Assembly: GCA_900539115.1 (NCBI GenBank)
Contig: UQAQ01000046.1
Coordinates: 1 to 22,393 of the forward strand
DNA from: an uncultured Roseburia sp.
GTDB lineage: Bacteria > Bacillota > Clostridia > Lachnospirales > Lachnospiraceae
Reading direction: 5' to 3'
Length of the DNA stretch: 22,393 nucleotides
A program made the position numbers and the translations under genes. The notes below the pieces were generated by a model. It did no database searches, was not told the origin of the DNA, and was given only the letters and a program-made list of their open reading frames with translations. Below, one piece after another: positions 13,745 through 22,258 of the stretch; position 1 is the first letter of the stretch; each line of letters starts with the position of its first letter.

Positions 13745-15214
13745 TTACTTATCCAATGACTTCATCGTCGGGAACAAGATTACGTCTCGGATCGCCGGCG
13801 AATCGGTCAAAAGCATTACCAGACGGTCAATTCCGTAACCGATACCTCCTGTCGGCGGCATACCGATGGACAATGCATTTAAGAAGTCCTCGTCAGTGTG
13901 GTTCGCTTCTTCGTCTCCTGCAGCAAATGCCTCTTCCTGTGCTTTAAAACGCTCTCTCTGATCGATTGGGTCGTTCAACTCGGAGTACGCATTACACATT
14001 TCCCATCCGTTGATGAAAAGCTCGAAACGCTCTACCAACTCCGGATTGTCCGGTTTTTTCTTGGTAAGAGGTGAGATTTCGATTGGATGATCCATAACGA
14101 AAGTTGGCTGAACCAATTTATCTTCGCAGAATTCTTCGAAGAACAAACTGATGATGTCACCTTTTTTGTGGTGAGCCTCATATTCGATATGGTGCTCATC
14201 GGCAAGTTTCTTAGCTTCTTCGTCTGTCTTTATTTCATTAAAATCAATGTTTGCATATTTCTTTACGGCGTCGATCATTGTGATGCGCTCAAATGGCTTA
14301 GAAAGGTCAATCTCTATGCCATTGTAGGTAATTACAGCGCTTCCACATACTTTCTCTGCCAGATAGCGGTACATGCTCTCTGTGAGTTCCATCATGCCCT
14401 CATAGTCTGTATATGCCTGATACAGCTCCATCAATGTAAATTCCGGATTATGACGGGTATCTACACCTTCATTACGGAATACACGGCCGATTTCAAATAC
14501 ACGCTCCAAACCGCCGACGATCAATCGTTTCAAATACAATTCCAGAGAAATACGAAGTTTTACGTCTTCATCGAGTGCATTGTAATGTGTCTCAAATGGG
14601 CGGGCTGCTGCTCCACCGGCATTGGCTACAAGCATCGGAGTCTCCACTTCCATGAACTCTCTGTCTGCAAGGAAGTTACGGATCTCGCGAAGAATCTTGG
14701 AACGTTTGATAAATGTCTCTTTTACATCCTGATTCATGATCAGATCCACATAACGCTGACGATAACGGATGTCCGTGTCCGTCAAACCGTGAAATTTTTC
14801 CGGAAGGATCTGAAGACTCTTTGACAAAAGAACTACATCTGTCGCATGAATGGAGATTTCTCCGGTCTTTGTCTTAAACACTTCACCTGTGACCGAAAGA
14901 AGATCACCGACATCATACTTTTTGAAATCTTTGTAAGAATCTTCTCCGATATTGTCACGCGCTACATATGCCTGAATGCTTCCTTTCAGATCCTGCACGT
15001 TACAGAAAGAAGCTTTTCCCATCACACGTTTGAACATCATACGTCCGGCGATGGTTACTGTCTTTCCTTCCATTTCGTCATAATTATCTTTAATATCCAT
15101 TGAGTGGTGTGTTACATCACACTTTGTGATCTCAAACGGATTCTTTCCTGCTTCGATCAAATTTGCCAGTTTTTCTCTTCTGACCTTTAACAACTGATTT
15201 ATATCTTCTGCCAC
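13745..15214 (-). CDS. lysS: Lysyl-tRNA synthetase, class II
   Basis: The 489-residue enzyme charges tRNA-Lys with lysine in the cytoplasm. The N-terminal OB fold (about 50-145, VTIAGRMMFKRVMGKASFCNVQD) binds the anticodon, and the class II core shows YRQRYVDLIMN, FRNEGVDTRHNPEFTLMELYQAY (motif 2) and GGIGYGIDRLVMLL (motif 3). Length and order are normal. The start is the GTG at 15214, which has GGAGG 8 bases upstream; the TTG at 15229 that extends the frame contains that site and is not used. It begins 15 bp after greA stops, so the two genes form an operon. Confidence 0.96.
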   Translation of the reverse strand: MAEDINQLLKVRREKLANLIEAGKNPFEITKCDVTHHSMDIKDNYDEMEGKTVTIAGRMMFKRVMGKASFCNVQDLKGSIQAYVARDNIGEDSYKDFKKYDVGDLLSVTGEVFKTKTGEISIHATDVVLLSKSLQILPEKFHGLTDTDIRYRQRYVDLIMNQDVKETFIKRSKILREIRNFLADREFMEVETPMLVANAGGAAARPFETHYNALDEDVKLRISLELYLKRLIVGGLERVFEIGRVFRNEGVDTRHNPEFTLMELYQAYTDYEGMMELTESMYRYLAEKVCGSAVITYNGIEIDLSKPFERITMIDAVKKYANIDFNEIKTDEEAKKLADEHHIEYEAHHKKGDIISLFFEEFCEDKLVQPTFVMDHPIEISPLTKKKPDNPELVERFELFINGWEMCNAYSELNDPIDQRERFKAQEEAFAAGDEEANHTDEDFLNALSIGMPPTGGIGYGIDRLVMLLTDSPAIRDVILFPTMKSLDK

Positions 15215-15229
15215 TTCTCTATCCTCCAA

Positions 15230-15712
15230 TTAGTTCTTCGTAATCTCAAGAATTTTATATTTCAATAAGCCGGCTGGGGTCTCAACCATAACAGTATGTC
15301 CCTTTTTCGCACCGATCAATGCTTTTCCAACCGGTGATTCGTTGGAGATTTTTCCTTTCAGACTGTTTGCCTCTGTCGAACCAACCAGTTTGTACTCCAT
15401 CTCTTCATTATATTCCAGATCTTTGATCTTTACGGTACATCCAATGCTGATTACGCTGGAATCAATGTCATCATCGGTAACCAATTCCGCATTTTTCAAA
15501 ATTTTATCTATCTCTTCGATACGAAGTTCGATATCTCTCTGCTCTTCTTTTGCTGCATCATACTCGGCGTTCTCGGAAAGGTCTCCCTGTTCTCTCGCCT
15601 CTTTGATCTTCTGTGCAACTTCTTTACGACGATTTACTTTCAAATCCTGTAATTCTGACTCCAGTGCTTTCAATCCTTCTTCTGTCAGAATATTCTTTTT
15701 TACTTCAGCCAT
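15230..15712 (-). CDS. greA: Transcription elongation factor GreA
   Basis: The 160-residue protein rescues backtracked RNA polymerase by stimulating cleavage of the RNA 3' end. The N-terminal coiled coil (about 8-75) carries the acidic tip sequence EQGDLSENAEYDAAKEEQ, which reaches into the polymerase channel, and the C-terminal FKBP-like domain ends with SPVGKALIGAKKGHTVMVETP. The start at 15712 (MAEVKKNILTEEG) is preceded by GGAGG at good spacing and gives the usual length; the ATG at 15724 also has a possible site. The gene is the first of an operon with lysS and is driven by a consensus promoter. Confidence 0.95.
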   Translation of the reverse strand: MAEVKKNILTEEGLKALESELQDLKVNRRKEVAQKIKEAREQGDLSENAEYDAAKEEQRDIELRIEEIDKILKNAELVTDDDIDSSVISIGCTVKIKDLEYNEEMEYKLVGSTEANSLKGKISNESPVGKALIGAKKGHTVMVETPAGLLKYKILEITKN

Positions 15713-15795
15713 AACTTCCTCCATTCTTTGCTCCCTGCCGGAGCATCTTACCTGTGCCGCGTGTCACACACAACGGCATGATCTCTCATCGTTTC

Positions 15796-15824
15796 ATTAT
15801 AACGTACGAAAGTGGGATTGTCAA
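15796..15824 (-). promoter_or_regulatory. Consensus promoter of greA-lysS
   Basis: TTGACA (15819-15824) and TATAAT (15796-15801) are exactly 17 bases apart, a perfect housekeeping sigma match. The -35 box lies in the loop-proximal part of the hairpin at 15809-15840. Confidence 0.9.
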
Positions 15825-15840
15825 TCGACAACCCCACTTT
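15809..15840 (-). terminator. Hairpin after the beta-helix genes, overlapping the greA promoter
   Basis: A 14-bp stem with one G-U pair in the minus transcript and a 4-base loop lies 20 bp after the stop of the second beta-helix gene. Only three T residues follow on the minus strand, while five follow on the plus strand, so termination of the minus transcript may be incomplete. Confidence 0.6.
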
Positions 15841-15860
15841 TTCGTTAAGTATTGATAATT

Positions 15861-18248
15861 TTATTCGGTTGCGTCTTCTTTTCCATCGTCCGGAATCGTT
15901 ACGTTGTCTCCATCCGCAGCACTGTTTGAATTGTTAAACAGATTGTTTGGATTCTTTGTCACACCATCTTCCAGATACAGATCGTTAGTGCCATCCGCAT
16001 ACTTCGTAAGGAATCTCTTATAACACAAACCTTTTACCGTATTGTCACGAAGAGCCGCTCGGTTTTCTTCACTCAGCACACTATACGTATCGGCATATCC
16101 TGCTGCAATCGCACCATCTACTGCCGGCTGCGTCTTCTCATAAATGACAATTGCATAATTTTTCTTCATTCCCGCTTTTTCAAATGTATTTTTCGTAATC
16201 GTAGGATTTATAGCACCTTTCACAAGAATACAGGTATAGTTGTATCCTTTGTTGTCTTCCAATCCTTGAATACCTAAAAATTCATTGTTATTAATGACTG
16301 CATTACGCCAGTTAAGCATTCGAATACCGGCATTGTAAGTCTGACTTACTTTACAGTTCTGAATCGTGATATTTTCATGGTAAACCTGGGTATTTACATC
16401 ATTCATAGCTACGGAATACGTATGGCTTCCTACAGCTACACCTATATTTGTAAACATACAATTATTGATCATAACCGTATCGCATGCGGTGCGGTCATGA
16501 TTGGACCACTCATAATTAAACCCATTGTTGTTAGAGTCTGTCGTGTCAACGTTAATCGCCTCTTTATGACTCTTATTATTATAAATCTTAAAGTCCGTAA
16601 AGGAACAATTTTCAACTGTGACATTTTTTGACGAATTTAGTTCGATAAAATGCGAACCATTTTCGTTCGTAAATGCAATATTGCGGATGTTGATATTCTG
16701 AGCATGTCCCATAACAACTGCCATGGCGTTCAGCGTATAGGCACAGTCAAAGATTGTGCTTCCATTTCCCTGCAGCGTTACATTCTGGGAACCGTTGTAT
16801 CCGCCTACTGAATTTTTCACGCCTTCTTTGGAAGGTGGCACCAGTTCAAACATCGTTTTGTTCGTTGCCAGGTTGGTATTTACCGCTTTTACTTTCTGAA
16901 TCTTTACGCCATCTTCAAAGTTTACCGTTACATTGGATGGAATGCAGACAGAATGGCTCAATGTATACGTTCCGGCTGCTACCGTGATCGTACCGCCGCC
17001 GGCATACTCTAACTGCTCCATATACGAACGGAATACATAGTAAGTCTTTGCCTGTCCACTGTTTGCCGTATATCCGGATACCGTCTCGTAATGTCCACGA
17101 TATGGTGTCGTCTCCGGTGTAATGCGGAAATCTCTTTCAGTTTTGTCCTTAAAATACAACAATCTTGACTCTGCATCATTTTTCTGAATGACATAGTAAA
17201 CCACAGCATCTGTTACCGTGTTATTTTCCATCGAAGAAATCTTTGCTTCCGAGATGGAATTGTCAATTTTCGAAGCTCTTCCAAAATAAATCGGTGTGCG
17301 GCATTTATCAATCTTGTTTTCAGAAATTTCCGGCTCAGTCATGCTGTACAACTGGAACGCAAATGCGGTCCCTTTACTGGCATCACTGCGATAAATCGTA
17401 TTTCCGGTAATCGCTGCACCCGTCCACATTTTTCCGGTCACAGCACTAACCGTCATGTTTTTAAATTTATTATTTTGAATGGAAACGCCCTCCGAATAGA
17501 CCTGCTTTTTGTATTTGGTCGTACGGATACCATTTTCAAGATTTGTAAAAGTATTTCCGGTTACCTTTACCGTCTTACAAGGAGTTCTGCCATACGCATT
17601 GATCAGTACCGCTGCCTGATAACTTCCTCCGGTATAAGCGGCATTACCCTGGAATGTACAATTTGTCACTTTCACCGTACGGCTTCCGGCGATATTAATG
17701 TATGTTCCCGCATTTTTATTGCGGAATTTCAAATTCGATATCGAAACATTGTAATTATGTCCCATATCGATTGCAACTGCATTCTTTACTTTGCCAAGGT
17801 CGATCGTAGCCTTTTTATTACTTGTGATCACAACTTTTTTCGTACCTTTGTAATCTTTGGCTTTCGCACTTGTCAGTTTGAACATCACTTTTCCGGCCTT
17901 CAATGACTTGCTTCCTGTCTTGTCCGTCTTTTTCAGCACAACACCATTTTTTAACTGAATGGTTACATTGCTTGGCACCGTCAATGTCGAACATATTTTG
18001 TAAGTTCCTTTTTTCAAAACAAGGGTACCACCACCCTGCTTTTTCAATTTTTCAAGATACGATTTAATCGTAAAGTAGTTTTTGGATTTGGCATTGTATC
18101 CCTTGCCCCTTATGTATGCACTGCTGCATGGTTTCGTCGTTTTGCTGATGGTATATTTCTTCGCCGCCTGTGCCGCATCTGCATTGACAAACTGACATGC
18201 TGCCGCGCACGCAATTACCGCACCAGCGATAACAATTTTTCGTTTCAT
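15861..18248 (-). CDS. Secreted right-handed beta-helix protein (long paralogue)
   Basis: The 795-residue protein has a signal peptide (about 1-28, ending AAQA) and two tandem pectin-lyase-like beta-helix modules. Each opens with a conserved block: SYLEKLKKQGGGTLVLKKGTY and, near the middle, SYMEQLEYAGGGTITVAAGTY, each followed by PSNVTI or PSNVTV. Coil repeats such as VTNCTF, VENCSFTDF and IQNNKFKNM follow, along with HFIELNSSKNV and GFNYEWSNHD. The fold usually binds or cuts polysaccharide; no catalytic set can be assigned, so lyase, hydrolase or binding roles stay open. There is no sortase signal. The start at 18248 has AAAGGTGAG upstream; an ATG at 18323 overlaps the previous stop by 8 bp but has no site and would bury the signal peptide. 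It is the last gene of the sulfotransferase operon. Confidence 0.8.
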   Translation of the reverse strand: MKRKIVIAGAVIACAAACQFVNADAAQAAKKYTISKTTKPCSSAYIRGKGYNAKSKNYFTIKSYLEKLKKQGGGTLVLKKGTYKICSTLTVPSNVTIQLKNGVVLKKTDKTGSKSLKAGKVMFKLTSAKAKDYKGTKKVVITSNKKATIDLGKVKNAVAIDMGHNYNVSISNLKFRNKNAGTYINIAGSRTVKVTNCTFQGNAAYTGGSYQAAVLINAYGRTPCKTVKVTGNTFTNLENGIRTTKYKKQVYSEGVSIQNNKFKNMTVSAVTGKMWTGAAITGNTIYRSDASKGTAFAFQLYSMTEPEISENKIDKCRTPIYFGRASKIDNSISEAKISSMENNTVTDAVVYYVIQKNDAESRLLYFKDKTERDFRITPETTPYRGHYETVSGYTANSGQAKTYYVFRSYMEQLEYAGGGTITVAAGTYTLSHSVCIPSNVTVNFEDGVKIQKVKAVNTNLATNKTMFELVPPSKEGVKNSVGGYNGSQNVTLQGNGSTIFDCAYTLNAMAVVMGHAQNINIRNIAFTNENGSHFIELNSSKNVTVENCSFTDFKIYNNKSHKEAINVDTTDSNNNGFNYEWSNHDRTACDTVMINNCMFTNIGVAVGSHTYSVAMNDVNTQVYHENITIQNCKVSQTYNAGIRMLNWRNAVINNNEFLGIQGLEDNKGYNYTCILVKGAINPTITKNTFEKAGMKKNYAIVIYEKTQPAVDGAIAAGYADTYSVLSEENRAALRDNTVKGLCYKRFLTKYADGTNDLYLEDGVTKNPNNLFNNSNSAADGDNVTIPDDGKEDATE

Positions 18249-18315
18249 AGAGTTCTCACCTTTCTTTAAATCTTCTACTGTTTTTATGTTACTCTCAAAA
18301 TATGTCATTTTCTTT

Positions 18316-20157
18316 TTATTCATAAAAATATTTTAAAGTTTTATCGGTCAGCTGTAAATCTTTGGTATACCGCACTGCTGCCTTAAATACGGCACCATAA
18401 ATTACATTGGTACTCAGCAGATCTTCCCAGTTTTTATCAGTAATCTGGCATTCACTGATCGGATATCCGGCTTTTCGCTCCAATTCATACTGAATCTGCT
18501 GCCGTATCGTAACCGGCACATACACATTGGCGAAAGCATTTCTTGTGACAGTTGCATCAATAACTCCCCCCATAAAAATAGAGAAATTTTTCGCCCCATT
18601 TTGAATACCGATATCTCGGAATGAGTTGTCTGCGATCAACACATTTCTCCAATTCAGAGCCCGGATCGCACAGTTTGTCGAACCGAAGAATACGTTATCG
18701 GTAATGCGAATGTTCGTATGGTAACACTGCTGTCCTTGATTGGCAACATATGTATGTGACCCGATCGCCGTCCCAAGATCTGTAAATTTACAGTTTGTAA
18801 TTTCGATATTTTGGCACACCGTTTTATCATGCTTTGACCACACATGATTAAACCCATTAACCGCATAATCCGTTCCGTCAATATTGATGGCCTCTTTGTA
18901 TGTATCACCTTTATAATCGCGGAATTTCCAGAAATTACAATTTCTTACAATGACATTCTGTGATGAATTGAGTTCAATATAATGCGAGCCGTATTGATTA
19001 TGAAATGTCAGATTTTCTATGACAATATTCCGGCAGTGCCCCATATCCATACCTCGCCCCGGCAGTTTGTTATTGCAGTCGATCACGACATTTCCGATGC
19101 CTGTCATTGTCACATCATGTGTTCCGCCGTAACCGCTTACCGACTCTTTTTTCTTTGCCTTGGAAGGCGGCACAAAGATAAAGATAACTTTATGGTTATC
19201 GAGTTCTGTCTGGTAAATGGCTTTGGTCTTTTTGATCACAACACCGTCCTCAAACACAATTTTTACATTGGACGGAATGCACACTGCATTACTGATATAA
19301 TATGTTCCTTTTTTCAAAGTCAATGTTCCGCCGCCGCAGTATTCCAACTGTTCCATATAAGAACGCAGTTGATAATACCCTTTCGTATTTCCACGGTAGG
19401 TGTCTTCATCGGTATACCGCTCACGGTAAGGACGCGTCTCCGGCCGCAGATACAGATTATTATCCGACTTATCCCGGTAATAAAACAGCCGCTTTTGTTT
19501 CTTTCCATCGTTGGAAAATGTCACATAATAATGCGTTACTTTTTTCACCGTATTCTTTTTCATCTGTGCGATGCGCTTTGCGGTGATACTGTTTTTTGTA
19601 ATGACCGTCCGCTTAATAATGCGCCTCCCGGCTCTCTTTTTTACTGTCTTTTTGGAAATGGTAAACCGAATTGGCTGCCCCAGTTTGGTAAATGTATTGT
19701 TACTTACAATCGGGCGGTAACAGCCTTCAAAGGAAACGCCATAATCTCCGCCGGCAAACGAACAATCTGTAATCCGCATATTCCGGCTTCGGATGCCCTT
19801 AACTGCACTTCCTTTCTGCATTTTCGTAAAATGGATCCAACGTACATGGACTTCTTTCGAATCTTTTGTCACAAATGCCGTTCTGCCTTTTAACAGCGAA
19901 CCGTCAATCACTGTTTTCTTCCGGCCTCGTATAGTAACATTGGAGGGAATCATTATACTCTTTTTCAAACGGTATGTCCGATTTCCCAGCCATATGATTC
20001 CACCGGTTTTTTCCAATTTCTTCGTCGCCCGCTCCAATGCACTGACACTATTTGCCTGCACACTTCTCCGCTTTGCCTGTGCCTGCACCGGCAGCAACAA
20101 TAACATCAATACTCCCAGACCTGCTATGATCCCTAAGGGAACACATCGTCTTCTCAC
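18316..20157 (-). CDS. Secreted right-handed beta-helix protein (short paralogue)
   Basis: The 613-residue protein has a signal peptide (about 1-28, ending VQAQA) and the same pectin-lyase-like build as its downstream neighbour. Shared blocks include SYMEQLEYCGGGTLTLKKGTY, CIPSNVKIVFEDGV, FVPPSK, HYIELNSSQNVIVRNCNFW and EAINIDGTD with GFNHVWSKHD, so the two arose by duplication. The first beta-helix part is shorter and very basic here. No sortase signal or binding module is seen. The start is a GTG with AAGGAG 8 bases upstream, 14 bp after the sulfotransferase stop. The enzyme class is not clear; shared Asp-containing blocks suggest that a common ligand or active site is kept. Confidence 0.8.
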   Translation of the reverse strand: MRRRCVPLGIIAGLGVLMLLLLPVQAQAKRRSVQANSVSALERATKKLEKTGGIIWLGNRTYRLKKSIMIPSNVTIRGRKKTVIDGSLLKGRTAFVTKDSKEVHVRWIHFTKMQKGSAVKGIRSRNMRITDCSFAGGDYGVSFEGCYRPIVSNNTFTKLGQPIRFTISKKTVKKRAGRRIIKRTVITKNSITAKRIAQMKKNTVKKVTHYYVTFSNDGKKQKRLFYYRDKSDNNLYLRPETRPYRERYTDEDTYRGNTKGYYQLRSYMEQLEYCGGGTLTLKKGTYYISNAVCIPSNVKIVFEDGVVIKKTKAIYQTELDNHKVIFIFVPPSKAKKKESVSGYGGTHDVTMTGIGNVVIDCNNKLPGRGMDMGHCRNIVIENLTFHNQYGSHYIELNSSQNVIVRNCNFWKFRDYKGDTYKEAINIDGTDYAVNGFNHVWSKHDKTVCQNIEITNCKFTDLGTAIGSHTYVANQGQQCYHTNIRITDNVFFGSTNCAIRALNWRNVLIADNSFRDIGIQNGAKNFSIFMGGVIDATVTRNAFANVYVPVTIRQQIQYELERKAGYPISECQITDKNWEDLLSTNVIYGAVFKAAVRYTKDLQLTDKTLKYFYE

Positions 20158-20171
20158 TTCATTTACTCCTT

Positions 20172-22178
20172 CTATCTCCGGCTGTGGATTGTAAATGTCT
20201 CTCCACTGTCGTACAATTCTCCACCAAAACGAACGTATACTTCATACGTATCGTCTGACAGATTGTATAACGGAATTGACACATAATATTCCATTTCGGC
20301 GGCAAGATCCTGCTCTCTCGGCGGATTACGGAAATCTTTTTGATACGTATTCCGCTTGCCCTTTACGACAACCTGCTCGATCAAATGATCTCTGGATTTT
20401 ATCTGGAGATTCTGATCTTCCAAACGAAGTCGGATTCTCTCCTGACTGCATTGTATCGGTGCCTCCGATGTCTTTTTCTCGGGACGGCTGACCGGTTCTT
20501 CCCATCTTTCAAATGGCTGCAGCCAGCCAACACAAGGCTCTTCATACAGATCCATCGCCTTCGACAGATCCTGCATATTCATCCGCAGTTCATATGCTCG
20601 GAAGAAATAATATTGCAGGGAATATTCATTCAATGCACAGCCGGTGTCATAATCAAATTCATAAATATAACCGCCACGGTTGTCATAGTTCTCCGGATAT
20701 GCCAAAAATCCACCCATATAAAATAGCCGTCTCTTCTCAGCACACAAGATGCCATTGGATGTAATCTTTGACTTGATCCCGCCAAAACGTTTTTCAATCC
20801 ACGCTTTTTTCTTTTTTTCATCTATCGTATATATTGTAACATAAGATTGCTCATCGTTGTCAAAAAACTTATTTTTTCTTCGCACATGCCAATGATTGTC
20901 AAAGATCATAATATGGATTGTGTCTTCTCTTCCATCCAGGTTTTCCCGGATCAATTTGGCTGAATGCTGCTGAAAATGCCATGGCATATTTTCCGGCGTC
21001 GAGAGAAGTTTTTTCGAAAAAGGACGTTCTTTCCACATATTTTTCTCGCCCAATATCCATTTGAGCTTGTCCTTTTTCCAATCAATGCAGCCAATCGTAT
21101 GAATATTTCTCGCCGAAAAATAAACCTGCTTTTTACTGCTGTCATAATCCAAGGAATTGATATGCACCCAATTGGTCCGATCCCGGTACGCGGTGCCAAA
21201 AATCTCCCGCATATCCAGCACTTTTTCTATTTTCCCGGTTTCACGGTTCACTTCTGCGATGCAATCCTCAACATGTCCACACTGGGAATTACTGGCAACG
21301 AGCAGGTTGCCGCCCGGAGTCATTTCACACACATCGTGGTGTATGCCATTGGGAACATAATACGTCCGGTACACTCTTCCCAAATAATCCATCTCATACA
21401 TCTGCGTCGAATGTGGAATCAACTGTGTAGGAAGAAGGGTCTGCCGCTCCATCACAATAAAACGGTCATTTGCTACCGGAAAAAATCCATAGCCACGCGG
21501 TCGGAACCGCATCATATAGCGAATGTCTCCCTGTTCATCAAAGGCAGCCGGATATGGCATACTTTTTCCTACTGCTAAAATTAGTTTCATCGCAGATTTC
21601 TCTGTCTTTTTCTTTACCTGCACCAGATCATTCATAGAGTCCGGTAACTTGTCTGTTCGTATCATAAGTTTCTTTTCCGCAATGACTGTTCCGCTTTTGT
21701 CAATCATTTCCAGTTTTACTTCATTGTCCATCGCCGGATACAATCCATATACCGGCACTCTGTGCCAATTTTCAAGTGTAACAATCTTCTCGCAGATATC
21801 TGCCTCTTTTGTCTTTCCTTTTACCGTAAACTGTACTGCACAAGGTTCCTCCGTCCAAAACATCACATAAGCACAAAGCGGAGTCCTGCCATACGGATTC
21901 AAAATCACGCAAGGCTCCTCAAACAAATATTTACTTTCTTTTAACTGCTTTGTCAATTCCTGATCTCGTTCTCGGCTCTCTACCGCTAAGCCTTTCTCAT
22001 ATGTGATATCGCTTTTTACCTCAATTTTTCTCTTTATGACAGACTGATACCTCTGATAGGATTCTTTTTCCTTTTCATACCCCTGGTCGAATTCACCACG
22101 ATACCCCTTCTCGTACATAGAAGGTTTTCTATAGTTATTCCATTTTTTTTTCAGTTTTTCTTTACCCGGAAAATTCAT
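20172..22178 (-). CDS. Arylsulfotransferase (ASST)-like protein without signal peptide
   Basis: The 668-residue protein matches the aryl-sulfate sulfotransferase family, which moves sulfate between phenolic compounds without PAPS. An N-terminal beta domain (about 85-175) precedes a propeller-like core with YYVPNGIHHDVCEMTPGG (His280/281), WVHINSLDYD (His339), SARNIHTIGCIDW (Arg357) and QQHSAKL (His405), followed by IMIFDNHW. These appear to correspond to His252, His356, Arg374 and the sulfate-carrying His436 of the E. coli enzyme. Unlike that periplasmic enzyme, the charged N-terminus (MNFPGKEKLKKKWNNY) shows no signal peptide or membrane segment, so a cytoplasmic site or unusual export is implied. 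AGGAGG precedes the start. It is first in an operon with two secreted beta-helix proteins. The substrate is unknown. Confidence 0.8.
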   Translation of the reverse strand: MNFPGKEKLKKKWNNYRKPSMYEKGYRGEFDQGYEKEKESYQRYQSVIKRKIEVKSDITYEKGLAVESRERDQELTKQLKESKYLFEEPCVILNPYGRTPLCAYVMFWTEEPCAVQFTVKGKTKEADICEKIVTLENWHRVPVYGLYPAMDNEVKLEMIDKSGTVIAEKKLMIRTDKLPDSMNDLVQVKKKTEKSAMKLILAVGKSMPYPAAFDEQGDIRYMMRFRPRGYGFFPVANDRFIVMERQTLLPTQLIPHSTQMYEMDYLGRVYRTYYVPNGIHHDVCEMTPGGNLLVASNSQCGHVEDCIAEVNRETGKIEKVLDMREIFGTAYRDRTNWVHINSLDYDSSKKQVYFSARNIHTIGCIDWKKDKLKWILGEKNMWKERPFSKKLLSTPENMPWHFQQHSAKLIRENLDGREDTIHIMIFDNHWHVRRKNKFFDNDEQSYVTIYTIDEKKKKAWIEKRFGGIKSKITSNGILCAEKRRLFYMGGFLAYPENYDNRGGYIYEFDYDTGCALNEYSLQYYFFRAYELRMNMQDLSKAMDLYEEPCVGWLQPFERWEEPVSRPEKKTSEAPIQCSQERIRLRLEDQNLQIKSRDHLIEQVVVKGKRNTYQKDFRNPPREQDLAAEMEYYVSIPLYNLSDDTYEVYVRFGGELYDSGETFTIHSRR

Positions 22179-22205
22179 CTCATCCTCCTGCTCATATCTA
22201 TTTTT

Positions 22206-22233
22206 CTATAATTTACCATACCTTTTTTTCAAA
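22206..22233 (-). promoter_or_regulatory. Candidate promoter of the sulfotransferase operon
   Basis: TTGAAA and TATAGA lie 16 bases apart in the AT-rich stretch upstream of the start codon. An overlapping alternative, TTGCCA with TATGGT at 17 bases, is nearly as good. Confidence 0.4.
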
Positions 22234-22258
22234 ATTATGGCAAGCTTACTATTTTTGA

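Noticed and set aside
13756..15103. Long plus-strand frames across lysS, including one of 245 codons
   Set aside because: They are antisense to a clear lysyl-tRNA synthetase, lack ribosome sites and have no recognisable motifs.
15809..15840. A simple strong terminator for the beta-helix operon
   Set aside because: Only three T residues follow on that strand, so I list it with reduced confidence and stress the promoter overlap instead.
18982..19893. A 303-codon plus-strand frame across the short beta-helix gene
   Set aside because: It is antisense to a gene with signal peptide and repeat motifs; the translation is rich in Cys, His and Phe, as expected for a shadow frame.
20964..21578. A 204-codon plus-strand frame across the sulfotransferase gene
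   Set aside because: It lies wholly inside the antisense of a well-supported gene and has no family signature.
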